From assembly GCF_007991615.1 (NCBI RefSeq), contig NZ_BJYR01000015.1:62001-126000 (forward strand): a stretch of 64,000 bases of DNA. Direction: 5' to 3'. Shown in pieces: positions 25,947 through 36,117 of the stretch (position 1 is its first letter; the number at the start of each line of letters is the position of its first letter). A program made the position numbers and the translations under genes. The notes below the pieces were generated by a model. That model did no database searches. It was not told where the DNA came from and saw only the letters and a list, made by a program, of their open reading frames with translations. This DNA comes from Novosphingobium sediminis. GTDB taxonomy: Bacteria; Pseudomonadota; Alphaproteobacteria; Sphingomonadales; Sphingomonadaceae.

Positions 25947-25964
25947 TTTAACCGACAGATTAAA
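25947..25964 (+). promoter_or_regulatory. Candidate operator, TTAAYC-N4-GRTTAA palindrome, site 2
   Basis: The sequence reads TTTAACCGACAGATTAAA, which is TTAACC-GACA-GATTAA with extra T/A on each side. It lies 49-66 bases before the ATG at 26013, in the short gap after the SDR gene. It shares all 12 defined bases and the orientation with site 1. Confidence 0.6.
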
Positions 25965-26012
25965 TCAACAGACAGAAGCGGTGCCACCAAACCGCACCGC
26001 AGGAGAGACGAT

Positions 26013-27302
26013 ATGGATTTCGAACCCACCGAACGGCAGGTCTACTGGCGCAACCGCGTGCGCGATTTCATCGAGACGAACGTCCGCCCGCGCCACAAGG
26101 ACTACAAGGCCGAGCAGGCCAGCGGCGGCCGCTGGAAGGTGCTGCAGGTGGTCGAGGAGGAAAAGGCCAAGGCCAAGGCCGCCGGCATCTGGAACCTGTT
26201 CATGCCGCCGAAGAACTCAGGCCACCACCACGTGGAAGATACGTTCGAGTTCGAGGGCCCCGGCCTGACCAACCTCGAATACGCCCTCTGCGCCGAGGAA
26301 ATGGGCCGCATCGGCTGGGCCAGCGAAGTGTTCAACTGCTCCGCGCCCGATACCGGCAACATGGAAGTGTTCCACCGCTACGGCACGCTGGAACAGAAGG
26401 AAAAGTGGCTGCGCCCGCTGATGAACGGCGAGATTCGCTCAGCCTTCCTGATGACCGAGCCGCTCGTCGCCTCCTCGGACGCGACCAACATCGAAACGCG
26501 CATGGTCCGCGAGGGCGATGAATACGTCATCAACGGCCGCAAGTGGTGGTCCTCGGGCCTCGGCGATCCGCGCTGCAAGATCGCCATCGTCATGGGCAAG
26601 ACCGACACTTCGGCCAAGCGTCACCAGCAGCAGTCGCAGGTGCTCGTCCCGATGGACGCGCCGGGCGTCAACATCCTGCGCCACCTGCCTGTCTTCGGCT
26701 ACGATGATGCGCCGCACGGCCACATGGAAGTGCAGCTCGAAAACGTCCGCGTCCCCGTCTCCAACGTCGTCCTCGGCGAAGGTCGCGGGTTCGAGATCGC
26801 GCAAGGCCGCCTCGGGCCGGGCCGCATCCACCACTGCATGCGCACCATCGGCGTCGCCGAAGAAGCGCTCGCCAAGATGGCCAAGCGCCTCCAGTCGCGC
26901 ATCGCGTTCGGCAAGCGGATTTCCGAGCACTCGGTGTGGGAAGAGCGCATCGCCCGCGCCCGTATCGATATCGAGATGACCCGTCTGCTCTGCCTCAAGG
27001 CGGCAGACATGATGGACAAGGTCGGCAACAAGGCCGCCGCGCTCGAAATCGCAATGATCAAGGTGCAGGCGCCCAACATGGCGCTGCGCATCATCGATGA
27101 CGCGATTCAGGCCCACGGCGGCGGCGGCGTTTCGGAAGACTTCGGCCTCGCCGAAGCCTATGCCCACCAGCGTACGCTGCGTCTTGCCGATGGCCCGGAT
27201 GAAGTCCACGCCCGCGCCGTCGCCCGCATCGAATATGCGCGCCACACCGATCTGCCGAGCGATCCGGGCTTCAGCTCGGGCGATATGGCAATCTCGCGCT
27301 AG
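26013..27302 (+). CDS. Acyl-CoA dehydrogenase, ACAD10/11-like
   Basis: The 429-residue enzyme matches the ACAD10/ACAD11 branch: [55 protein letters not shown] and [11 protein letters not shown]. In that last motif D393 lies where other acyl-CoA dehydrogenases have the catalytic glutamate, as is usual in this branch. AGGAGAG precedes the ATG. In mammals ACAD11 and in Pseudomonas LvaC work with a kinase-like domain on 4-hydroxyacyl-CoA; the phosphotransferase at 28618 may be that partner here. Confidence 0.9.
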   Translation: MDFEPTERQVYWRNRVRDFIETNVRPRHKDYKAEQASGGRWKVLQVVEEEKAKAKAAGIWNLFMPPKNSGHHHVEDTFEFEGPGLTNLEYALCAEEMGRIGWASEVFNCSAPDTGNMEVFHRYGTLEQKEKWLRPLMNGEIRSAFLMTEPLVASSDATNIETRMVREGDEYVINGRKWWSSGLGDPRCKIAIVMGKTDTSAKRHQQQSQVLVPMDAPGVNILRHLPVFGYDDAPHGHMEVQLENVRVPVSNVVLGEGRGFEIAQGRLGPGRIHHCMRTIGVAEEALAKMAKRLQSRIAFGKRISEHSVWEERIARARIDIEMTRLLCLKAADMMDKVGNKAAALEIAMIKVQAPNMALRIIDDAIQAHGGGGVSEDFGLAEAYAHQRTLRLADGPDEVHARAVARIEYARHTDLPSDPGFSSGDMAISR

Positions 27303-27325
27303 GACGATCAGACCCGTTCCGGTCT

Positions 27326-27419
27326 TCCCCCTCCCCGTGAGGGGAGGGCCGGGGAGGGGCGTTCGGCGTCTCGGAAAGGCAGTACGCCCCCACCCAGCCT
27401 CCCCCTCACGGGGGAGGAG
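27326..27419. repeat. G/C-rich palindromic intergenic repeat, class B copy 2
   Basis: It contains CCCCCTCCCCGTGAGGGGAGGG at the left and CCTCCCCCTCACGGGGGAGG at the right, each a hairpin, and together a larger inverted pair. It separates the ACAD11-like gene from the alcohol dehydrogenase. Similar in style to 14705-14793 and 32934-33020. Confidence 0.7.
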
Positions 27420-27442
27420 CCGCACAGTCGGAGAATACGACA

Positions 27443-28531
27443 ATGAAAGCCGCCATCCTCGAAGCCGCCGGCCAGCCGCTCGTCATCGACCAGCTCACGG
27501 TGTCGAAGCCCGGCCCGCACGAAGTGCTGATCCGCACCGCCGCCTGCGGCCTGTGCCATTCGGACCTGCACTTCATCGAAGGCACCTATCCGCATCCGAT
27601 GCCATGCGTCGGCGGGCATGAGGCGGCTGGCATTGTCGAGGAAGTCGGCAGCGAAGTGCGCACGGTGAAGAAGGGCGATGCCGTCGTCACCTGCCTTTCC
27701 GCCTTCTGCGGCCACTGCGAATTCTGCGTCACGGGCCGTATGTCGCTCTGCCTCGGCGGCGATACGCGCCGCCGCCCCGGTGAGGCGCCGCGCCTCACGC
27801 GCTCGAGCGACGGCAGCGTCGTCAACCAGATGCTCAATCTCTCGGCCTTCGCCGAAATGATGCTGATCCACGAACACGCCTGCGTCGCGATCAATCCCGA
27901 AATGCCGCTCGATCGCGCCGCCGTCATCGGCTGCGCCGTCACCACCGGCGCGGGCACGATCTTCAACGCCTGCAAGGTCACGCCGGGTGAAACCGTCGCC
28001 GTGATCGGCTGTGGCGGCGTCGGCCTTGCCACGATCAACGCCGCCAAGATCGCCGGTGCAGGCCGCATCATCGCCGCCGATCCCATGCCCGAAAAGCGCG
28101 AACTCGCGATCAAGCTCGGCGCCACCGATGTGATCGATGCGCTCGATCCCGATGCCGCCAAGCAGATCCAGGAAATGACCAAGGGCGGCGTCCACCACGC
28201 CATCGAAGCCGTCGGCCGGCCGGCCTCGGGCGATCTCGCCGTCGCCTCGCTGCGCCGCGGTGGCACTGCAACGATCCTCGGCATGATGCCGCTGGGTCAC
28301 AAGGTCGGCCTCTCGGCGATCGATATGCTCTCGGGCAAGAAGCTGCAGGGCGCGATCATGGGCGGCAACCACTTCCCGGTCGATCTCCCGCGCCTCGTCG
28401 ATTTCTACATGCGCGGCCTGCTCGATCTCGACAGCATCATTGCCGAGCGCATCCCCCTCGAAGGCATCAATGAAGGCTTCGAGAAGATGAAGGCCGGCCA
28501 CTCCGCGCGCTCGGTCATCGTCTTCGACTAA
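27443..28531 (+). CDS. Zinc-dependent alcohol dehydrogenase (class III-like MDR)
   Basis: The 362-residue medium-chain dehydrogenase has catalytic zinc ligands C38 and H59/E60 (CGLCHSD, GGHEAAG), structural zinc cysteines C89, C92, C95 and C103, and the NAD-binding GCGGVG near 190. It likely oxidises an alcohol to an aldehyde or ketone in the catabolic route. Spacing of about 140 bases from the previous gene is filled by a G/C-rich repeat, so transcription may continue through it. Confidence 0.92.
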   Translation: MKAAILEAAGQPLVIDQLTVSKPGPHEVLIRTAACGLCHSDLHFIEGTYPHPMPCVGGHEAAGIVEEVGSEVRTVKKGDAVVTCLSAFCGHCEFCVTGRMSLCLGGDTRRRPGEAPRLTRSSDGSVVNQMLNLSAFAEMMLIHEHACVAINPEMPLDRAAVIGCAVTTGAGTIFNACKVTPGETVAVIGCGGVGLATINAAKIAGAGRIIAADPMPEKRELAIKLGATDVIDALDPDAAKQIQEMTKGGVHHAIEAVGRPASGDLAVASLRRGGTATILGMMPLGHKVGLSAIDMLSGKKLQGAIMGGNHFPVDLPRLVDFYMRGLLDLDSIIAERIPLEGINEGFEKMKAGHSARSVIVFD

Positions 28532-28617
28532 TCCAATCAACAGGCCACACCGGGTCACGCTCAGGATAGACGGATGGGGAAGTGCTGCCGCACATTCCTC
28601 ACCAACGGGAAAGACCA

Positions 28618-29691
28618 ATGACAGAAGCCATCGACGCACAGGCCGCCTTCACCGGCACCGTCATCCCCGAAGGGGCTGACAAGCTTGACGAAACGAAGCT
28701 CACCGCATGGTTCGAGGCGAATGTCGCCGGCTTCCAGGGCCCGCTCTCCGTCTCGAAATTCAAGGGCGGCCAATCGAACCCGACCTACAAGATCGACGCG
28801 CCTTCCGGCCCCTACGTCCTGCGCCGCAAGCCTTTCGGCAAGCTGCTCCCCTCGGCCCACGCGGTAGACCGCGAATACAAGGTGCAGGCCGCGCTTGCCG
28901 GCACCGGGTTCCCGGTCGCCACGCAATATGGCCTGTGCACCGATGATGTTGTCGTCGGCTCGTGGTTCTACGTGATGGGCTGCGTCGATGGCCGCACGAT
29001 CTGGGACGGCGCCATGCCCGGCGCCACTCCCGAGGAACGCCGCGCGACCTACTTCGCGATGGTCGATACCCTCGCGGCGCTCCACAACGTCGACGTGGAC
29101 TCGGTCGGCCTCTCCGATTTCGGCAAGCCCGGCAACTACTTCGGCCGGCAGGTCGACCGCTGGACCAAGCAGTACCGCCTTTCCGAGACCGAACGCATGG
29201 AGCCGATGGAGCGCCTGATCGAATGGCTCCCGCGCACCCTGCCCGAACAGACCCGCACCAGCGTCGTCCACGGTGACTACCGCATCGACAACATGATCTT
29301 CGCCCACGGCGAGCCTAAGCCGCTGGCCGTGCTCGACTGGGAGCTTTCGACGCTGGGCGATCCGCTCGCCGATTTCACCTACCTGTGCATGGCATGGTCA
29401 ACCGAAAACGGTGGCCGCTCTGGCGTGATGGACCTTGATCGCAAGGCGCTCGGCATTCCCGAACTCGATGAAGTCGTCGCGCGCTACTGCGAGAAGACCG
29501 ACCGCGACGGCCTGCCCGGCATGGACTGGTACCTCGCCTACAACTACTTCCGCCTCGCCGGAATTATCCAGGGTATCAAGAAGCGCTACCTCGACGGCAC
29601 CGCCAGCAGCGCGCACGCCAAGGCAATGTCCGACCGCGTCGGCCCTCTCGCAGACACGGCATGGGAATACGCGCTGAAGGCCGGCGCATAA
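28618..29691 (+). CDS. APH-fold phosphotransferase of the ACAD10/11-kinase / LvaA type
   Basis: The 357-residue protein has an aminoglycoside-phosphotransferase (choline-kinase-like) fold. A lysine/arginine nucleotide pocket lies near YVLRRKPFGKLL, the catalytic loop is HGDYRIDN (D220, N225) and the metal-binding DWE starts at D240, followed by LGDPLADFTYL. These features match kinases of the ACAD10/11 amino-terminal domain and LvaA, which phosphorylate 4-hydroxyacyl-CoA. The ATG at 28618 is preferred over one 36 bases upstream. Co-located with the ACAD11-like gene, it suggests the same pathway. Confidence 0.85.
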   Translation: MTEAIDAQAAFTGTVIPEGADKLDETKLTAWFEANVAGFQGPLSVSKFKGGQSNPTYKIDAPSGPYVLRRKPFGKLLPSAHAVDREYKVQAALAGTGFPVATQYGLCTDDVVVGSWFYVMGCVDGRTIWDGAMPGATPEERRATYFAMVDTLAALHNVDVDSVGLSDFGKPGNYFGRQVDRWTKQYRLSETERMEPMERLIEWLPRTLPEQTRTSVVHGDYRIDNMIFAHGEPKPLAVLDWELSTLGDPLADFTYLCMAWSTENGGRSGVMDLDRKALGIPELDEVVARYCEKTDRDGLPGMDWYLAYNYFRLAGIIQGIKKRYLDGTASSAHAKAMSDRVGPLADTAWEYALKAGA

Positions 29692-29698
29692 GCCATAT

Positions 29699-29725
29699 CC
29701 TCCCCGTTCCGCAGGAATGGGGAGG
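29699..29725. repeat. Short G/C hairpin between phosphotransferase and MFS genes
   Basis: CCTCCCC and GGGGAGG flank TTCCGCAGGAA, forming a perfect stem. It resembles one half of the class B repeats and could act as a small terminator or processing site. Confidence 0.5.
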
Positions 29726-29773
29726 TGGAGGGTGACGGGTAGGATCGGGCACCAGACCCGCGAAAGGACGAGG

Positions 29774-31066
29774 ATGAACGAAGCGACCGCGCGTGCCCCC
29801 AATACCCAGCCCTTGGGCCTCGTGCTCGCCGTCCTGCTCGTCGTCTACGTCTTCAATTTCCTCGATCGCCAGATCGTCAACATCCTCGCCGAACCGATCC
29901 GCCGCGACCTGGGCCTCTCCGATACGCAGATCGGCCTGATGACGGGGATCGCCTTCGCCGCGTTCTATACGTTCCTCGGCATTCCCATCGCCCGCTTTGC
30001 CGACAAGCCTTCGACCAACCGCGTCGGGCTAATTGCCGGGGCGCTCATCGTGTGGTCCGGAATGACGGCGCTGTGCGGGCAGGCGCAAAGTTTCCTGCAA
30101 TTGCTGCTCGCCCGTATCGGGGTCGGCGTGGGTGAGGCAGGATGTTCGCCTGCCGCCCATTCGCTGATTGCCGATCTCGCCCCGCCGGAGAAGCGCGCCT
30201 CGGCGATGGCGATATATGCGTTGGGGATTCCAGTCGGCACCTTGCTCGGCATGCTGATCGGCGGCTTCCTTGCTGATACCTATGGCTGGCGCGCGGCATT
30301 CGTTGTGGTCGGCCTCCCCGGCATCCTGCTGGCCGGTGCGGTCATGCTGCTGCTGCGCGATCCGCGCAGCGCCGCCGCCGTGCGCGCCGCATCCACGGCC
30401 CAGCCGCGGACTCTGTCCAATCGCGAGGCCCTGGCCGAAATCCTCGGCTCACGCGCCTATGTCCTGCTCGTCGCGGCAGGCTCCGCAGCGGCGTTCCTCA
30501 GCTATGGCAAGGCCACCTGGACGACGATCTTCTTCCAGCGCACCCACGGCCTCAGCGCGGGGGAAACCGGCTTCTGGTTCGGCATCTGGGGCGGCATTGC
30601 CGCGATCATCGGCACTTTTGCGGGCGGCTGGCTGGCCGACCGCTTCGGCAAGGTCAATCGCCAGCATGTGCTGACAGCCCCCGCCATCGGCTTTGCCCTA
30701 GCGGTGCCGCTCGCCATCGCGTCCTATTTCATGACCGATTGGCGCTGGGCCCTCGCGCTGCTGATGATCCCCACGCTGCTCAATTCGCTCTATTACGGCC
30801 CCTGCTTTTCGAGCGCACAGGGCCTCGTGAAGCCCGAAGCCCGCGCGATGGCGAGCGCCGTCCTGCTGTTCAGCCAGAACCTGATCGGGCTGGGCCTCGG
30901 CCCCTTGTTCTTCGGAATGCTGTCAGACTGGATCAAGCCAGTGGCCGGCGACGAAAGCGTGCGCTGGGTGCTCTACGGCGCCGCCGTAATCGGTTTCGTC
31001 CCGGCCTGGTTCTTCTGGCGCGCATCGCTGCGCCTCAACGAGGAACTCGACAAGAAAGGGCCGTAA
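29774..31066 (+). CDS. MFS transporter, spinster-like
   Basis: The 430-residue carrier has 12 hydrophobic segments. It begins with VLLVVYVFNFLDRQIVN and ILAEPIRRDLGLSDTQIG, the pattern of the spinster-type MFS proteins that are abundant in sphingomonads. The ATG at 29774 has AAAGGACGAGG just upstream and gives a 30-residue polar N-terminus. Last gene of the plus arm of the catabolic cluster; it probably imports the substrate, which is unknown. Confidence 0.88.
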   Translation: MNEATARAPNTQPLGLVLAVLLVVYVFNFLDRQIVNILAEPIRRDLGLSDTQIGLMTGIAFAAFYTFLGIPIARFADKPSTNRVGLIAGALIVWSGMTALCGQAQSFLQLLLARIGVGVGEAGCSPAAHSLIADLAPPEKRASAMAIYALGIPVGTLLGMLIGGFLADTYGWRAAFVVVGLPGILLAGAVMLLLRDPRSAAAVRAASTAQPRTLSNREALAEILGSRAYVLLVAAGSAAAFLSYGKATWTTIFFQRTHGLSAGETGFWFGIWGGIAAIIGTFAGGWLADRFGKVNRQHVLTAPAIGFALAVPLAIASYFMTDWRWALALLMIPTLLNSLYYGPCFSSAQGLVKPEARAMASAVLLFSQNLIGLGLGPLFFGMLSDWIKPVAGDESVRWVLYGAAVIGFVPAWFFWRASLRLNEELDKKGP

Positions 31067-31102
31067 GCGCACGCCGCGCCCACGGCCCCTTCCGTCACAC
31101 CA

Positions 31103-31876
31103 TCACTTGCCCAGCGGGATGCGGAAGCCCAGCGAGACCAGTGACTGGCGGCTCTTCGCATCAAGATTCGCCGGAACCAGATCGAGCGCCATGCGCGTCT
31201 TGCCGCCGTCGCGGTAGTTGTACTGGCCGAACAGCTCGAACTTCGGACCCAGCTTGTAGGTCGCGCCGGCCATCAGCTGCCACGCGAAGTTGGTGTCCTT
31301 GGCCTGCCCGACGTCGATGTTGGAGGGGCGGTAGTCGAACTTCGTTTCCTGCACGCCGATGCCGCCGCCAACGTAGGGCTGGAAGCTCCCGCCGTGGTTG
31401 AAGTCATAGTAGGCGTTCACGAAGCCCGCGATGCCGCGCTGGCTGCCAATGCCGCTGTCGACCACCTGGCCCACGGTCGAACCCACCGTCGGCCCGCGCG
31501 TCAGGACCGATGCGTCCACGGCATCGATGTTGGTGCCGCCCACGGTCACGCCGCTGTGGCGCCGCACATTGGCGCGCGTGAAGGCGAATTCACCTTCGAT
31601 TCGGAAGCCGTTGTCGAAGCGGTGGCCGATCTGCGCCGCGAAGTTGTAGCCCACGTCGAAGCTCGTCTTCCAGCCGAGCGGCGTACCTGCGGGAATCGCG
31701 GGATAGGCCGGCGCAGCAGTCGTCGCAGGAACATCCGAAGTGAATGTACCGGTATTATTCGAATTATGCGGAGCCGAAATACCTGCAGATACGCCGACAT
31801 ATGTCTGCGCATTTGCATTATTTGCCATAGCCACAGCAAAGCATGCCGCAGCAAGCGGCAGATACTTTTTCCTCAT
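31103..31876 (-). CDS. Outer-membrane beta-barrel (Omp25/OmpA-like) protein
   Basis: The 257-residue protein has a signal peptide (about 1-23, ending NANA) and alternating hydrophobic strands such as GHRFDNGFRIEGEFAF, GGSFQPYVGGGIGVQ and KFELFGQYNYRDGG. These are typical of 8-stranded barrels. AAAGGG precedes the ATG at 31876. The first 50 codons use AT-rich codons (AAT, ACA, TAT, TCT), unlike the rest of the gene and its neighbours. It is the last minus-strand gene before trhO. Confidence 0.82.
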   Translation of the reverse strand: MRKKYLPLAAACFAVAMANNANAQTYVGVSAGISAPHNSNNTGTFTSDVPATTAAPAYPAIPAGTPLGWKTSFDVGYNFAAQIGHRFDNGFRIEGEFAFTRANVRRHSGVTVGGTNIDAVDASVLTRGPTVGSTVGQVVDSGIGSQRGIAGFVNAYYDFNHGGSFQPYVGGGIGVQETKFDYRPSNIDVGQAKDTNFAWQLMAGATYKLGPKFELFGQYNYRDGGKTRMALDLVPANLDAKSRQSLVSLGFRIPLGK

Positions 31877-32131
31877 TTCGCAACCCTTTCTTGATTTTAA
31901 CACGGTCATGCCAGCAATATTTCGAAATTTCTTCGAGTCATAACTGGCTGTGATCGTGGTGTTTTGTCGATAGTCCTGCTGCCTGTACGGAAAATGAACG
32001 GCGCGATGAGCTGTGTGTGCCTGCGCCAAGTGGATGCGTTGGCAGCATTTCCGCGCGAAAGGTGTGTCGAAAATGCGTCAGTCGTCCCCCACGCTTGCCC
32101 CCGCGCGGCAATCCGCATTAGGGCAGCCGCC
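31877..32131. other. AT-rich divergent promoter region
   Basis: This 255-base stretch between the barrel gene and trhO is clearly richer in A/T than its surroundings (for example TTTCGAAATATTGC and TGTTAAAATC on the minus strand). It must contain both promoters. No operator is obvious. Confidence 0.4.
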
Positions 32132-32929
32132 ATGGCCATCACCGTCGCCGCGCTCTATCGCTTCGCCCGCTTTGCCGAGCCCGCAACCCTGCGCGCGCCG
32201 CTGCTGAGCTTGTGCGAAGACGCCGGGATCAAGGGCACCCTCATCCTCGCGCGCGAGGGCATCAACGGCACCATCGCCGGCAGCACAGAGGGCATCGCAA
32301 GCGTGCTCGATCACCTCCGCGCGCTGCCCGGCTGCGCCGATCTCGACGTGAAGTTTTCGGAAGCCGCCACCATGCCCTTCGGCCGCCTCAAGGTCCGCCT
32401 GAAGCGCGAGATCGTCACGATGGGCGAACCGGACATCGACCCGCTGGCGAGCGTCGGCACCTACGTTGCCCCGCACGATTGGAACGCGCTCATCAGCGAT
32501 CCGGAAACCATCGTGATCGACACGCGCAACGATTACGAGGTCGCCGTCGGCACGTTTGCGAATGCGATCAACCCGCAAACGCGCTCCTTCCGCGAATTCC
32601 CCACATGGTTCCGCGCCGAACGCGAACGCCTGCTCGGAAGCGGCAAGGCCCCCAAGGTCGCCATGTTCTGCACCGGCGGCATCCGCTGCGAAAAGTCCAC
32701 CGCCTTCCTCAAGGCCGAGGGCGTCGAGGATGTCTACCACCTCAAGGGCGGCATCCTGCGCTATCTTGAGGACGTGCCTGCTGCACAAAGTCTCTGGCAA
32801 GGCGAATGCTTCGTGTTCGACGAACGCGTCGCCCTCGGCCATGGACTGACCGAGGGCGAGCATTCGCTCTGCAAAAGCTGCGGCCGCGCGGTGGCGGTAG
32901 GCGAATGCTGCCCTTGCGCCAACGACTGA
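32132..32929 (+). CDS. trhO: tRNA uridine(34) hydroxylase TrhO (rhodanese-domain, UPF0176)
   Basis: The 265-residue protein has the N-terminal UPF0176 domain ([24 protein letters not shown]) and a C-terminal rhodanese domain with [15 protein letters not shown], where the loop cysteine is catalytic. It ends with a cysteine-rich patch ([16 protein letters not shown]). TrhO makes 5-hydroxyuridine at the wobble position of tRNAs. The ATG at 32132 is chosen over an upstream ATG because it starts the conserved domain. Confidence 0.92.
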   Translation: MAITVAALYRFARFAEPATLRAPLLSLCEDAGIKGTLILAREGINGTIAGSTEGIASVLDHLRALPGCADLDVKFSEAATMPFGRLKVRLKREIVTMGEPDIDPLASVGTYVAPHDWNALISDPETIVIDTRNDYEVAVGTFANAINPQTRSFREFPTWFRAERERLLGSGKAPKVAMFCTGGIRCEKSTAFLKAEGVEDVYHLKGGILRYLEDVPAAQSLWQGECFVFDERVALGHGLTEGEHSLCKSCGRAVAVGECCPCAND

Positions 32930-32933
32930 CCTG

Positions 32934-33020
32934 CCCCTCCCCCGCTCGGGGGAGGCTGGGTGGGGGTGCGCAGCGCTGGAAGGGCAAACGCCGTACCCCC
33001 TCCCCGCCGGGGAGGGGAGC
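32934..33020. repeat. G/C-rich palindromic intergenic repeat, class B copy 3
   Basis: Hairpins CCCTCCCCCGCTCGGGGGAGG and CCCCCTCCCCGCCGGGGAGGGG flank a 40-base centre. It lies between convergent trhO and clpB, where a bidirectional terminator would be useful. Confidence 0.7.
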
Positions 33021-33028
33021 ATAACAAG

Positions 33029-35608
<2,580 letters not shown>

Positions 35609-36117
35609 GGCGTGAACGTCCTCCTATGGCCCCAGAAGTAGTGTGTCATTTCGGCCACACAAGGAGCTGGATCAAAATTCCCCTGCAGTTCGTCGAAGCC
35701 TTAATGCATCCGTTCTGCACTTCCGAGGCGCGCCGGACTGCCAATTGTCCTTGACCAGCCGGAAACCGAGCGGGCGACCCGTCGGCGTCACTGCGCCGTT
35801 CGTCGGGCGCTGGCTGTCCTACGCCGGATGAAGCCGCTATGGATGAGAAGATGACCTCTGGCCGCAATCACCTGCCCGACCTCGTGATCGATAAGGTCGA
35901 TCAAAATCACACCATTGATCGAATGCAGTTACTCCCCAGGACAGTGTCAACTGTGTCAACTTGCGCCTCCGGCCCCCGGCCATCAGCCCCGCCCCTGAGG
36001 GCAAGCGGCGCCAAAACCGATTTTGCTTCTGTTCAGCCAGCCCGTGCTCTGAAACAGAGCGCCCATCCCTCCCAGCGTGGCCGCCGTCCGGCAGGCCGCC
36101 CCAGCCGCAGGATCACC
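35609..36117. other. Long intergenic region between divergent clpB and the M16 peptidase
   Basis: This 509-base gap has no convincing gene. It holds the clpB ribosome binding site on the minus strand, a palindrome at 35885-35903 (described separately), and a direct repeat TGTCAACT twice at about 35945-35960. A short minus-strand frame (35646-35867) has no site or family match. Confidence 0.4.
35885..35903. promoter_or_regulatory. Candidate operator palindrome
   Basis: TGATCGA and TCGATCA form a perfect 7-base inverted repeat around TAAGG. A third copy of TGATCGA follows at 35916-35922. They lie about 200 bases before the M16 ATG and about 280 bases upstream of clpB. No regulator is assigned. 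Confidence 0.45.

Noticed and set aside
35609..35720. Sigma-32 promoter for clpB
   Set aside because: A CTTG-like -35 exists, but the expected C/CCAT-type -10 at the right spacing does not.
35646..35867. 73-codon minus-strand open frame upstream of clpB
   Set aside because: No start signal, no family match and it lies in the clpB upstream region.
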